Positions 20,108-29,927 of a stretch of DNA of 64,000 nucleotides are shown one piece after another. The DNA is from Mycobacterium scrofulaceum. Its GTDB lineage: Bacteria > Actinomycetota > Actinomycetes > Mycobacteriales > Mycobacteriaceae. The notes beneath the pieces are model-generated. The model did no database searches and was not told where the DNA came from. It saw only the letters and a list, made by a program, of their open reading frames with translations. Every line of letters begins with the position of its first letter. Within the stretch, counting starts at the first letter, position 1. The translations under genes and the position numbers were made by a program. The DNA lies in assembly GCF_001667885.1 (NCBI RefSeq), contig NZ_LZJW01000087.1, positions 1 to 64,000 on the forward strand, given 5' to 3'.

Positions 20108-20270
20108 CTGGCGTGCACCAATTGTTGTCTGGTGAAAACTATTTTTTTCTGGGTGGTTCATCGGGCATTCGATATTTGTGCTCGTCCGTCACGGGCACCA
20201 CGCTTGTACCACGGTTTGCGGGCCGTCAATCATTCCGGACAAATCTGCCCGGAATATCGGTATTAGCTGC
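20108..20270. other. AT-rich gap with inverted repeat inside the mft operon
   Basis: This intergenic stretch has several A/T runs, including A7 on the minus strand, unlike the surrounding coding DNA. A perfect 7-bp inverted repeat ATTCCGG / CCGGAAT (20232-20238 / 20249-20255) with a 10-nt spacer lies 16 bases after the mftD stop. It could be a partial terminator or an operator for a separate mftEFG promoter; no clear -35/-10 pair was found. Confidence 0.4.
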
Positions 20271-21461
20271 TCAGCCGTCCCCGGCGGGCGGCACACCGAG
20301 CGCCCGGGTGAAGCCGGGCGGCACCAGGATGTCATCCGGGCCGAGGTCGTGAACGCCGCCGTGGCCAAGCCCCATCAGCGCCGAGTCGATGCCGCCGCGC
20401 AGGATGTCGAGGACGTTCTCCACGCCGGCTTGGCCGGCGGCCGCGAGGCCCCACAGGTAGGCCCGGCCGATCATCACCGCGCGCGCGCCCAGCGCCACCG
20501 CCTTGACGACGTCGCTTCCGCGGCGGATGCCGCCGTCGAGCAGCACCTCAACCTGATCGCCGACCGCGGCGGCCACCGCGGGCAGAGCCCGGATCGACGC
20601 CGGCGTGCCGTCCAGGTTGTTGCCGCCGTGGTTGGACACCGAGATCGCCGAAACCCCCGCGTCCACAGCCCTTTTCGCGTCGTCGACGCGCATCACGCCC
20701 TTCAGCATGAACGGGCCACCCCACAGTTCGCGCAGCCAGGCGATGTCCTCCCACGTCGGGGGCGGCGTGCCCATCCACTCCCCGTAGGCCGCGAAGAACG
20801 GCGGGCCGGGCTCGCCGCGGCGACCCTGGTTGGGCACCCGCAGCTCGGGCGGGTGCAGGGTTTTGCCGAACTTCCAGAGCCACCGCGGACGCGTGATCGC
20901 CTCCGGCGACAGCCGCAGGATGGTCCGCAGGTTCATCTCCTCGGGGATCTGGGGGCTGCCCCAGTCGCGGCCGTGGGAGAACGTCCAGTCGGTGGTGACG
21001 ATCAGACCGACCGCGCCGGCCTGGCGGGCCCGTTCCACCCGCTCGGCGATCGCGTCCCGGCCACCGAGCCAGTACACCTGAAAGAACACCTTCGGGTTGG
21101 CGGCGATGACCTCCTCGATCGGTTTGCTCGCGAACGAAGACAGTCCCATCGCCGTTCCGCGCGCCGCGGCGGCCCGCGCGACGGCCACTTCCCCGTCGGG
21201 GTCGACCGCCTGGACACCGGTGGGCGAAATGATCACCGGCAGTGAAATATCTTGACCCATAACGGTGGTCGACAGGTCACGCTTTTCCTGGGCGCCGACG
21301 ACGTGGGGCGCGAAACCGAGTTCGCTGAACGCCGCGACATTGTCGCCGACCGTGACCCCTTTTTCGCTCGCGGAAATCAGGGACGAATAGACGGATTTGG
21401 GCAGTCGCCGTTTGGCGCGTTCCTGCGCGATGGCGACGGTCTCGAACCATTGTCCGGCCAT
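20271..21461 (-). CDS. mftD: premycofactocin synthase MftD (FMN-dependent, lactate dehydrogenase-like)
   Basis: A 396-residue alpha-hydroxy-acid oxidase-family flavoenzyme that oxidatively deaminates AHDP to the redox-active premycofactocin. Landmarks are ISPTGVQAVDPDGEVAVARAAAARGT, VFFQVYWLGGRDA, and SNHGGNNLDGTPASI carrying the active-site His. The ATG lies 3 nt after the mftC stop. It corresponds to Rv0694 (originally lldD1), so older 'L-lactate dehydrogenase' names would be misleading. Confidence 0.96.
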   Translation of the reverse strand: MAGQWFETVAIAQERAKRRLPKSVYSSLISASEKGVTVGDNVAAFSELGFAPHVVGAQEKRDLSTTVMGQDISLPVIISPTGVQAVDPDGEVAVARAAAARGTAMGLSSFASKPIEEVIAANPKVFFQVYWLGGRDAIAERVERARQAGAVGLIVTTDWTFSHGRDWGSPQIPEEMNLRTILRLSPEAITRPRWLWKFGKTLHPPELRVPNQGRRGEPGPPFFAAYGEWMGTPPPTWEDIAWLRELWGGPFMLKGVMRVDDAKRAVDAGVSAISVSNHGGNNLDGTPASIRALPAVAAAVGDQVEVLLDGGIRRGSDVVKAVALGARAVMIGRAYLWGLAAAGQAGVENVLDILRGGIDSALMGLGHGGVHDLGPDDILVPPGFTRALGVPPAGDG

Positions 21462-21464
21462 GGT

Positions 21465-22631
21465 CTACACGGGGCTTTCGTTGCACAGGCGCGCGGGGGG
21501 CCGCGACAGTTTCAGGAGCACGGGGCCGCCGGATTTCCGGGAGTGGTCGGCGCGGGGCCGCGGCGTCTCGCGCCGGCGGGCAAGTGCCGCCTCGCTGTGG
21601 CCCTGCACGCACTCGGGGTCCGGCCCATCCATCGGCAGGCCGGTGAAGAACTTCGCCGCCATGCAGCCGCCCCGGCAGGCGTCGTAGTGCCCGCAGCTGC
21701 CGCAGGCGCCGGCCGACTGCGGCTCGCGCAGCTCCCGAAACAGCGGGGCGTTCTTCCAGACATTGTCAAACCCGTTGTCGGTCAACACGTTCCCGGCCAG
21801 GAAGCGGTCGTGGATGGCGAACGGGCAGGCGTACACGTCGCCCACCGGGTCGATCAGGCACACCACGCGGCCGGCGCCGCACATGTTCAGGCCGGCCAGC
21901 GCCCCGGAGGAGCCCAGCGGCGCCAGGTGGAAGAAGGAGTCGCCGGTGAGCACCCGCTCACCCTTGGCCACCAGCCACTCATACAGCTGGACCTGCTGGG
22001 CGGCGGTGGGGTGCAGATCCTCCCAGACATCCGCGCCGCGTCCCGAGGGCCGCAGCCGGGTGATCCGCAGGGTGGCGCCGTAACGGCTTGCCAGAGCGGC
22101 GAATTCGTCGAGCTGGTCGACGTTGTGCCGGGTCACCACGACGGAGATCTTCGCGTCGGAGAAACCGGCGGCCGCCAGGTTCTCCAGCGCGCGCACCGCC
22201 ATGGCGAAGGATCCCGGACCGCGGACCGCGTCGTTGACCTCCGCGGTGGCGCCGTCGAGCGAGATCTGCACGTCGACGTAGTCGCTGGCGGCCAGCCGGG
22301 CGGCGACCTCTTCGGTGATGCGGACGCCGTTGGTGGAGAACTTCACCCCGACGTGGTGCGCCGTGGCGTAGTCGACCAGCTCCCAGAAGTCGGGCCGGAC
22401 GGTGGGTTCCCCGCCGCCGATGTTGACGTAGAACACCTGCATGCGTTCCAGCTCGTCGATGATGTCCATGCACTGACGGGTGGAAAGCTCTCGCGGATCG
22501 CGTTTGCCCGAGGACGAAAGACAGTGCACGCACGCCAGGTTGCACGCATACGTCAGCTCCCACGTCAGGCAGATGGGCGCGTCCAGGCCGCTCTCGAACT
22601 GCTCGATGAGCCGGGGCACGGTGGCTGTCAT
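21465..22631 (-). CDS. mftC: mycofactocin radical SAM maturase MftC
   Basis: A 388-residue radical SAM/SPASM enzyme that decarboxylates the terminal Tyr of MftA and crosslinks it to the preceding Val. The SAM cluster motif CxxxCxxC is C30-C34-C37 (CNLACVHC). The C-terminal SPASM cysteines occur in LNMCGAGRVVC, DVYACPF and CGSCGHYDACRGGC. The ATG overlaps the mftB stop by 4 nt. The protein ends in a basic tail. Confidence 0.97.
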   Translation of the reverse strand: MTATVPRLIEQFESGLDAPICLTWELTYACNLACVHCLSSSGKRDPRELSTRQCMDIIDELERMQVFYVNIGGGEPTVRPDFWELVDYATAHHVGVKFSTNGVRITEEVAARLAASDYVDVQISLDGATAEVNDAVRGPGSFAMAVRALENLAAAGFSDAKISVVVTRHNVDQLDEFAALASRYGATLRITRLRPSGRGADVWEDLHPTAAQQVQLYEWLVAKGERVLTGDSFFHLAPLGSSGALAGLNMCGAGRVVCLIDPVGDVYACPFAIHDRFLAGNVLTDNGFDNVWKNAPLFRELREPQSAGACGSCGHYDACRGGCMAAKFFTGLPMDGPDPECVQGHSEAALARRRETPRPRADHSRKSGGPVLLKLSRPPARLCNESPV

Positions 22632-22900
22632 GGGGCCTCCTGGGGTACCAACATCTTCGAATCGGCCAACACGCCCAGCGCGTGCAGATAGGGCGCCTCC
22701 CCCGCGTCGTCCACGCCCGCCGCACGGCAGGCGGAATGGACGTCGGCATGGTCGGCCAGCGACCGCACCACCGTGAGGATGGTGCGGTTCTTCAGGAAGG
22801 ACAGCTTGCGGGTGCCGAAGTGGTAGAGCAGCGCCCCGAAGGGTTCGGGGCGAACCGCCACCTGCGGGTGCAACCGCCAGCCGCGGTCGGGGTCGAACAC
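22628..22900 (-). CDS. mftB: mycofactocin chaperone MftB (PqqD-like)
   Basis: A 90-residue RiPP recognition element that binds MftA and presents it to MftC. FDPDRGWRLHPQVAVRPEPFGALLYHFGTRKLSFLKN is the recognisable family core. GTG at 22900 is chosen because it starts 5 nt after the mftA stop; the frame upstream overlaps mftA and holds no other good start. It overlaps mftC by 4 nt. Confidence 0.93.
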   Translation of the reverse strand: MFDPDRGWRLHPQVAVRPEPFGALLYHFGTRKLSFLKNRTILTVVRSLADHADVHSACRAAGVDDAGEAPYLHALGVLADSKMLVPQEAP

Positions 22901-22905
22901 GGAGG

Positions 22906-22995
22906 TCAGTACACCCCGCACATGCCGTCGATGGACACCTCTTCGACCAGGGTCTCGGTGACGAGTTGGGTCTCGGTCTCGGTTTCGTGGTCCAC
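22906..22995 (-). CDS. mftA: mycofactocin precursor peptide MftA
   Basis: A 29-residue precursor too short for routine gene finding. It starts with GTG ([12 protein letters not shown]) and ends with the invariant core SIDGMCGVY. The final Val-Tyr is the part converted to mycofactocin; the leader, including LVEEVSIDG, is bound by MftB. The stop lies 5 nt before mftB, and a weak SD AAAGG is upstream. The N-terminal Glu-Thr alternation is a small tandem repeat. It is the first gene of the mft run and divergent from mftR. Confidence 0.96.
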   Translation of the reverse strand: MDHETETETQLVTETLVEEVSIDGMCGVY

Positions 22996-23053
22996 GGGTC
23001 ATTGCCTTTCGTCGGTTCTTGACAACGATGGGGATCGAGTCACAAGCTTCGTC

Positions 23054-23082
23054 AGAATATGGCATCGAGTGCCGAAATGGAA
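23054..23082 (-). promoter_or_regulatory. mftA promoter with internal palindromic operator
   Basis: On the minus strand TTCCAT (23082-23077), 17 bases, then TATTCT (23059-23054) form a plausible promoter for mftA. The spacer contains a palindrome GGCA-N5-TGCC (23061-23073), where a TetR dimer would block RNA polymerase. MftR, encoded next door, is the obvious candidate. Confidence 0.5.
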
Positions 23083-23093
23083 GGGCGGGTGTC

Positions 23094-23690
23094 ATGGTGC
23101 CGCAGCCGCGGGTGGGCCGTCGCCGCTCGACCACGCCGCACCACATCACCGACGTCGCCATCGAGCTGTTCAGCGCCCGCGGGTTCGCCGACGTCAGCGT
23201 CGACGACGTCGCCCAGGCCGCGGGCATCTCCCGGCGAACGCTGTTCCGCTACTACGCCTCCAAGAACGCCATCCCGTGGGGTGACTTCGACACCCACCTC
23301 GCGCGCCTGCGCGACCTGCTCGACGACGTCGATCCGCGTGTGCCGCTGGGCCGGGCGCTGCGCGACGCGCTGTTGGCGTTCAACACCTTTGACGAGTCCG
23401 AGACCGCGCGACACCGCCAGCGCATGCGCGTCATCCTGCAAACCGCCGAGCTGCAGGCCTATTCGATGACGATGTACGCGGGCTGGCGCGAGGTGATCGC
23501 CGGCTTCGTGGCCCGCCGGTCGGACCGCAAGACGACGGACCTGCTGCCCCAGACGGCCGCCTGGACGATGCTCGGGGTCGCGCTGGCCGCCTACGAGCAC
23601 TGGCTCGGCGACGAGTCCGTGCCGCTGCCGACCGCGCTGGGCAACGCGTTCGACGTCGTCGGCGCCGGGCTGGACAGGCTGGATCGGTGA
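23094..23690 (+). CDS. mftR: mycofactocin system TetR regulator MftR
   Basis: A 198-residue TetR repressor. The DNA-binding domain covers [43 protein letters not shown], with a C-terminal ligand domain. MftR represses the mft genes and responds to long-chain acyl-CoA, as reported for mycobacterial MftR. ATG 23094 is chosen because a purine-rich GGAAGGGCGGG lies upstream and [15 protein letters not shown] is the expected beginning; the frame could extend 25 codons upstream. It overlaps the following DUF2332 gene by 4 nt. Confidence 0.93.
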   Translation: MVPQPRVGRRRSTTPHHITDVAIELFSARGFADVSVDDVAQAAGISRRTLFRYYASKNAIPWGDFDTHLARLRDLLDDVDPRVPLGRALRDALLAFNTFDESETARHRQRMRVILQTAELQAYSMTMYAGWREVIAGFVARRSDRKTTDLLPQTAAWTMLGVALAAYEHWLGDESVPLPTALGNAFDVVGAGLDRLDR

Positions 23691-24733
23691 CCGCCGACCA
23701 CCTGCTGCACACGTTGCGCGCGCAGGGGCGGTTCTGCGCCCGCTCCGGGTCCCCCATGTACGGCGAGCTTTTCGAGCTGGTGGCCCGCGACGTCGAGTCC
23801 GGGGGCGTCTTCGCAACGATCCTGTCCGGGCACGAGGAGGACCCCGCGCGGCTTGCGGTGCCGCTGCGTCTGCTCGGCGGGTTGCACCGGTTGGTGCTCG
23901 ACGGCCGGGCACCGCTGCTGCGCCGGTGGTACCCCAGCACCGGGGGCAGCTGGGACGCCGAGGCCGCCTGGCCGGAGATCGAGGGCGTCGCGGCCGAACA
24001 CGCCGACGCGCTGCGCGCGGCCCTGCGGCAACCGCCGCAGACCAACGAGGTCGGCCGATCCGCCGCGCTGATCGGTGGGTTGCTGCGCGCCAACGACGAA
24101 TCGGGTTTGCCGATAAGGCTTTTCGAGATCGGCTCGAGCGCGGGACTCAATCTGCGCGCCGACCATTACCGCTACCGGTTCACCGACGGCCAGTGGGGCC
24201 CCGGCGATTCGCCCGTGACCATCGAGGACGCGTGGCGCGGCACGCTGCCGCCCCACGGCGGGGTGCGGATCGTCGAGCGGCACGGGTTCGACATCGCACC
24301 CATCGATGTCACCGCGGCCGACGGGGAACTCACCGTGTTGAGCTACGTCTGGCCCGACCAGACGGCCCGGCTCGAGCGGTTGCGGGGCGCCGTCGAGGTC
24401 GCCCGCCGGGTGCCGGCGCGGCTGCAGCGCCTGTCGGCGGCCGACGCAGTCGCCGGGCTGACGCTCGCCGAGGGCGCGCTGACGGTGCTGTGGCACTCGA
24501 TCACGTGGCAGTACCTGACCCACGAGGAGCGGGACGCGGTCCGCGCCAGGGTCCGCGCGCTGGGCGAGCAGGCCGACGAACGGTCACCGTTCGTCCACCT
24601 CACGCTGGAGCCGGCCCGCGACGCGCCCGACGCGCCGATCCGCTTCCTGGTGCGGGCGCGTCGCTGGCCGGGCGGCGAACTGGAAATTCTCGGCGAATGC
24701 CACCCGCACGGCCCGCCGGTGCAGTGGCGTTAG
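23687..24733 (+). CDS. DUF2332 protein co-transcribed with mftR
   Basis: A 348-residue DUF2332 protein equivalent to Rv0690c. No membrane segments. [21 protein letters not shown] and [18 protein letters not shown] are the most family-like stretches; the former resembles a glycine-rich nucleotide/SAM loop, but no activity is established. The GTG start overlaps the mftR stop by 4 nt, so the two are translated together. The gene ends 3 nt from the convergent flavoprotein gene with no room for a terminator. Confidence 0.87.
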   Translation: MTADHLLHTLRAQGRFCARSGSPMYGELFELVARDVESGGVFATILSGHEEDPARLAVPLRLLGGLHRLVLDGRAPLLRRWYPSTGGSWDAEAAWPEIEGVAAEHADALRAALRQPPQTNEVGRSAALIGGLLRANDESGLPIRLFEIGSSAGLNLRADHYRYRFTDGQWGPGDSPVTIEDAWRGTLPPHGGVRIVERHGFDIAPIDVTAADGELTVLSYVWPDQTARLERLRGAVEVARRVPARLQRLSAADAVAGLTLAEGALTVLWHSITWQYLTHEERDAVRARVRALGEQADERSPFVHLTLEPARDAPDAPIRFLVRARRWPGGELEILGECHPHGPPVQWR

Positions 24734-24736
24734 GGC

Positions 24737-25915
24737 TCAGCCCAGCACGTCCGAAATGGGTGCGCCGTTGGCGATCTTCGCGCGCACCTTCATGACCTTG
24801 CCGGGCATCCCGCCGCCGACCACGCCCACCAGCACCCCGTCGCGCTCGTAGTAGGCCAGGAACTTGCGGCCGTCGTCCTCGACGAGGTGCACGGTGTCGG
24901 TGGCCTCCGGCTCGCCGAGGCACTGGATCTTGACGTCGTACTGGTCGCTCCAGAAGTAGGGCACGACGACGGCCGCCGACGACACATCCTGCCCCAGCAT
25001 CGCGGGCACCACGACGCGGGTCTGGTCGGCGACGTTGCTCCAATGTTCTACGCGCGCTTGATGTCCCGTGGCGTCGCGCCAGGAGGCGACGTCGCCGAGC
25101 GCCCACACGTTGGGCGCGCTGGTCCGCCCGGCCTCGTCGCAGAGCACGCCGTTGTCGACCGCGACGCCGCTGCCCTCGAGCCAGCCGGTCGCGGGGTGCG
25201 ACCCGATGCCGATGACCACCAGGCCGGCGGACAGCTCGGTGCCGTCCGTCAGCACCACCGTGTCCACCCGCGCGTCGCCGCGCACCTCGGCGACCCCGAC
25301 CCCGAGGCGGACGTCGACCCCCTCCTCGCGGTGCAGGCGAGCGACGAGCTCGCCGATCCGCTCGCCGAGCACCGACGCCAACGGCGTCGGTTGCGGCTCG
25401 ACCAACACGACGTCCACGCCGAGGCTGCGCAGGCTCGCCGCCACCTCGCAGCCGATGAAGCCGGCGCCGATGACGACGGCACGCTGCGCGGAGGACGCAT
25501 GCTCGCGCAGCGCCATGCTCTGGTCGAACGTGCGCAGCACCCGGATGCCCTCGAGGTCCGGCAGCGTCGGGATGCGCCGCGGCACCAAGCCGGTCGCGAT
25601 GACGAGTTCGTCGTAGCCGATCACGGACCCGTCGGCCAGCGTCACGGTCTGCGCCGCGGTGTCCAGGGCGGTGGCCGCCGCGCCCAGCCGCAGGGTGATG
25701 TCGTTCTCGTCGTACCACGCCCGGGGCTTGAGGGCGACGTCGTCGACCTCTTTGCGCAGCACCTCTTTTGACAGCGGCGGGCGATCGTAGGGCAAATGCA
25801 CCTCGTCGCTGATGATCGTGACGCGGCCGGTGTACTCCGCTCGGCGGAGTTGCTCGGCTGTCCGGGCGGCGGCCAAACCGCCACCGACGATCACTATCCC
25901 TTTGCTCGCGGTCAC
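24737..25915 (-). CDS. FAD-dependent ferredoxin-reductase-like oxidoreductase
   Basis: A 392-residue pyridine-nucleotide-disulfide family flavoprotein. The FAD motif IVIVGGGLAAARTAEQLR is at the N-terminus, the NAD(P) motif AVVIGAGFIGCEVAASLRSLG near residue 145, and the second FAD motif NVWALGDVASWRD near residue 270. The shape is that of reductases feeding electrons to a [2Fe-2S] ferredoxin or oxygenase. It corresponds to Rv0688. It follows the mycofactocin SDR by 25 nt, so it may take part in the same redox relay, an inference. GTG start at 25915. Confidence 0.9.
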   Translation of the reverse strand: MTASKGIVIVGGGLAAARTAEQLRRAEYTGRVTIISDEVHLPYDRPPLSKEVLRKEVDDVALKPRAWYDENDITLRLGAAATALDTAAQTVTLADGSVIGYDELVIATGLVPRRIPTLPDLEGIRVLRTFDQSMALREHASSAQRAVVIGAGFIGCEVAASLRSLGVDVVLVEPQPTPLASVLGERIGELVARLHREEGVDVRLGVGVAEVRGDARVDTVVLTDGTELSAGLVVIGIGSHPATGWLEGSGVAVDNGVLCDEAGRTSAPNVWALGDVASWRDATGHQARVEHWSNVADQTRVVVPAMLGQDVSSAAVVVPYFWSDQYDVKIQCLGEPEATDTVHLVEDDGRKFLAYYERDGVLVGVVGGGMPGKVMKVRAKIANGAPISDVLG

Positions 25916-25940
25916 GTGGAGTTCATACCACGATCGGCGA

Positions 25941-26795
<855 letters not shown>

Positions 26796-26808
26796 ACTCG
26801 CCCGGCGG

Positions 26809-27645
26809 TCAGATTTCGGAGATGATCTGGGCCCGCCGGCTGTTGTATTCCTCGTCGGTCAGCGCTCCGCTGGCGCGCAGGGTCTCGAGTTCCTGCAGCC
26901 GCGCGGCGATCGACGGTTGCGGGGGCGTCGCCACCGGTGCCGGCCCCCCGGCGGTCGCCGGCTGGGGCTGCGCGGCGGGCGCCTGTTGTTCGGCCGCACG
27001 GCGCACCACCGCCTGGACCTGTTGGCGCAGCGCCGGGTTCGACCGGATGTCGACCATCCGGTTGAGCGGAACGTTGTTGGCCTTGAGGATCTGCAGGATC
27101 TCCATCAGCGGGCCGGCCTGGCCGCTCAGGTCGTAGGTCTTGTTGTCCTCGGCCACGGTGAACTGCGCGGGTACCAGGCCGTTGACCAAAGCGCTTCGCT
27201 CCCAGTCGATCCGGTATTCGTTGGTGGTGGGGTTGACGAGCACTACCAGCTTGCGGGCGGACAGGTTGCCGAGCCGGGTCACGCTGGCGATCACCCGGTC
27301 CTCGCTGTCGAACGGCAGGAAGCCGGGCCCCGCGATGTGCAGGTGCACCTTCACCACCTGCTGGTTGTTGATCCAGGTGCCCGTCTCGGTGACCCCGGTG
27401 ATCTGGGCCAGCGCCAGCACGCCGCTCTGCTCGAGCTCCGCGTTCTTGGCCGACGACTTCGCGCCGTAATTGGCCAACGCCAGTGCGATCAGCACGTCGG
27501 CGACGGTGATCAGCAGACCGACGTAGAACATCCACTGCAGCAGGCTGCCGAGTCCGAGGGTGAAGTAGACGACCAGGAAAATCGGCCCGACCAGGCCGCC
27601 ACACAGCAAAACAACCAACTGTGCCTTGAGATAGCGCGCCAACAC
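26809..27645 (-). CDS. membrane protein with C-terminal SHOCT domain
   Basis: A 278-residue protein equivalent to Rv0686. Two membrane helices lie near residues 9-31 and 36-58, followed by a soluble domain, a Pro/Ala/Gln-rich linker (about 205-240) and a C-terminal SHOCT motif LQELETLRASGALTDEEYNSRRAQII. SHOCT motifs are short oligomerisation modules in many bacterial membrane proteins; exact role unknown. TTG/GTG ambiguity at the start; the chosen start has AAGGAG upstream. It follows the PE gene by 90 bases. Confidence 0.83.
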   Translation of the reverse strand: MLARYLKAQLVVLLCGGLVGPIFLVVYFTLGLGSLLQWMFYVGLLITVADVLIALALANYGAKSSAKNAELEQSGVLALAQITGVTETGTWINNQQVVKVHLHIAGPGFLPFDSEDRVIASVTRLGNLSARKLVVLVNPTTNEYRIDWERSALVNGLVPAQFTVAEDNKTYDLSGQAGPLMEILQILKANNVPLNRMVDIRSNPALRQQVQAVVRRAAEQQAPAAQPQPATAGGPAPVATPPQPSIAARLQELETLRASGALTDEEYNSRRAQIISEI

Positions 27646-27735
27646 GAGTGTCTCCTTACCCTTGCTGGGGATTTTCGTGTCAGGTTAGCTTCCGCGCTGT
27701 CGCCGCGCGCGCCATACGCGCAAACCGGGCGGGCG

Positions 27736-28494
27736 TCAGTCGATCTTGGGGATGACCGTCGGCGCCGGGCGCTCCGAAGACCCCGCGGGCGGCGCCGCGG
27801 CGGGCGAATGCGCCGACACCATTTTCACCGGCGTGCCGCCGGTGGACACCGGCATCGCCGGGGCCGCCGCGGCCTGCGGCGTCTCGACCTGCGCCGGCGT
27901 GGTCGCGAGCGGGTTCATCGGCGTCGGTGCCGTCGCCGCGGGCTGGGGGGCGGTGGCCGGGGTGTAGGCGGGCGTCACCATCCGCACCGGCGTCGCCGAT
28001 GTGGTGGCCGGTGCCACCACCGCCGGCCCCGCGGTGGCCGCGGCCGCCGTCTGGCCGGCCTGCGCCTGCGCGCCCGCGAGCGCCGAGGCGGGCGCGATCG
28101 CCGAGGCCACGGGGCCCGCCGGTACGCCGGGCGCCGAACCGCCCGCGGCCGTCACCGCGGGTAGCTGCGCCGCCATCGACGCGGGGGCCGCCGCACTCTG
28201 CAGGGGCGAGGCGTTGGCCGCCTCGGTGGCAAGATACTGCGCCGCGCCGCCGTTCATCAGCTGGACGAACTGCTGGTGGAACGCCGCCGCTTGCGCGCTG
28301 AGCGCCTGGTAGACCTGGGAGTGCGCGCCGAACAGGGACGCGATGCTGGCCGACACCTCGTCGGCACCCGGGGCCAGCACGTTCGACGTCGGGCCCAGCG
28401 CCATCGAGTTGGCGGACGTGATCGTCCAGCCGATCCTGGCGAGGTCCGACGCGGCTGCGGCGACGTACTCAGGCGTCGTGAAAACGAAGGACAT
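27736..28494 (-). CDS. PE family protein
   Basis: A 252-residue PE protein. The N-terminal PE domain (about residues 1-95) begins MSFVFTTPEYVAAAASDLARIG and contains the secretion signal YxxxE in YLATEAAN. The rest is a low-complexity Ala/Pro/Thr region with repeated TPVRMV and TPVKMV-like units. PE proteins are exported by ESX type VII systems, usually as a dimer with a PPE partner, but no PPE or ESX gene lies nearby. ATG 28494 has GGGAGG 4 nt upstream; the longer frame is spurious. In M. tuberculosis no PE gene sits next to tuf, so this is an insertion. Confidence 0.92.
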   Translation of the reverse strand: MSFVFTTPEYVAAAASDLARIGWTITSANSMALGPTSNVLAPGADEVSASIASLFGAHSQVYQALSAQAAAFHQQFVQLMNGGAAQYLATEAANASPLQSAAAPASMAAQLPAVTAAGGSAPGVPAGPVASAIAPASALAGAQAQAGQTAAAATAGPAVVAPATTSATPVRMVTPAYTPATAPQPAATAPTPMNPLATTPAQVETPQAAAAPAMPVSTGGTPVKMVSAHSPAAAPPAGSSERPAPTVIPKID

Positions 28495-28578
28495 CCAACC
28501 TCCCGGCCATCTTCCCCCGACTCCCTTATCAGGGGATCGTAGCGGAGCCGCCCGCGCCGGGCCCGGTAAAACGCATAA

Positions 28579-28610
28579 AGCCCGGATTGCCGCATTCGGC
28601 AATCCGGGCT
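28579..28610 (-). terminator. terminator of the str operon (after tuf)
   Basis: A perfect 14-bp stem AGCCCGGATTGCCG / CGGCAATCCGGGCT with a 4-nt loop, followed on the minus strand by a T-rich tail. It lies 16 bases past the tuf stop and ahead of the PE gene. Confidence 0.92.
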
Positions 28611-28626
28611 CTATGGCGAACTGGAC

Positions 28627-29817
<1,191 letters not shown>

Positions 29818-29927
29818 TTCGTTGTCCTCCTGGACTTGTTGGTGCTTGTTAAAGCAGTGTTGGTGTTTTCAGTTGTGCCGCGCCCAAGGCTTTGCAATGA
29901 CCCGGCAAGATTACTCCGCAGGGATTT

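Noticed and set aside
20271-21461. naming this gene L-lactate dehydrogenase
   Set aside because: Its place between mftC and mftE and the mycofactocin context make it MftD.
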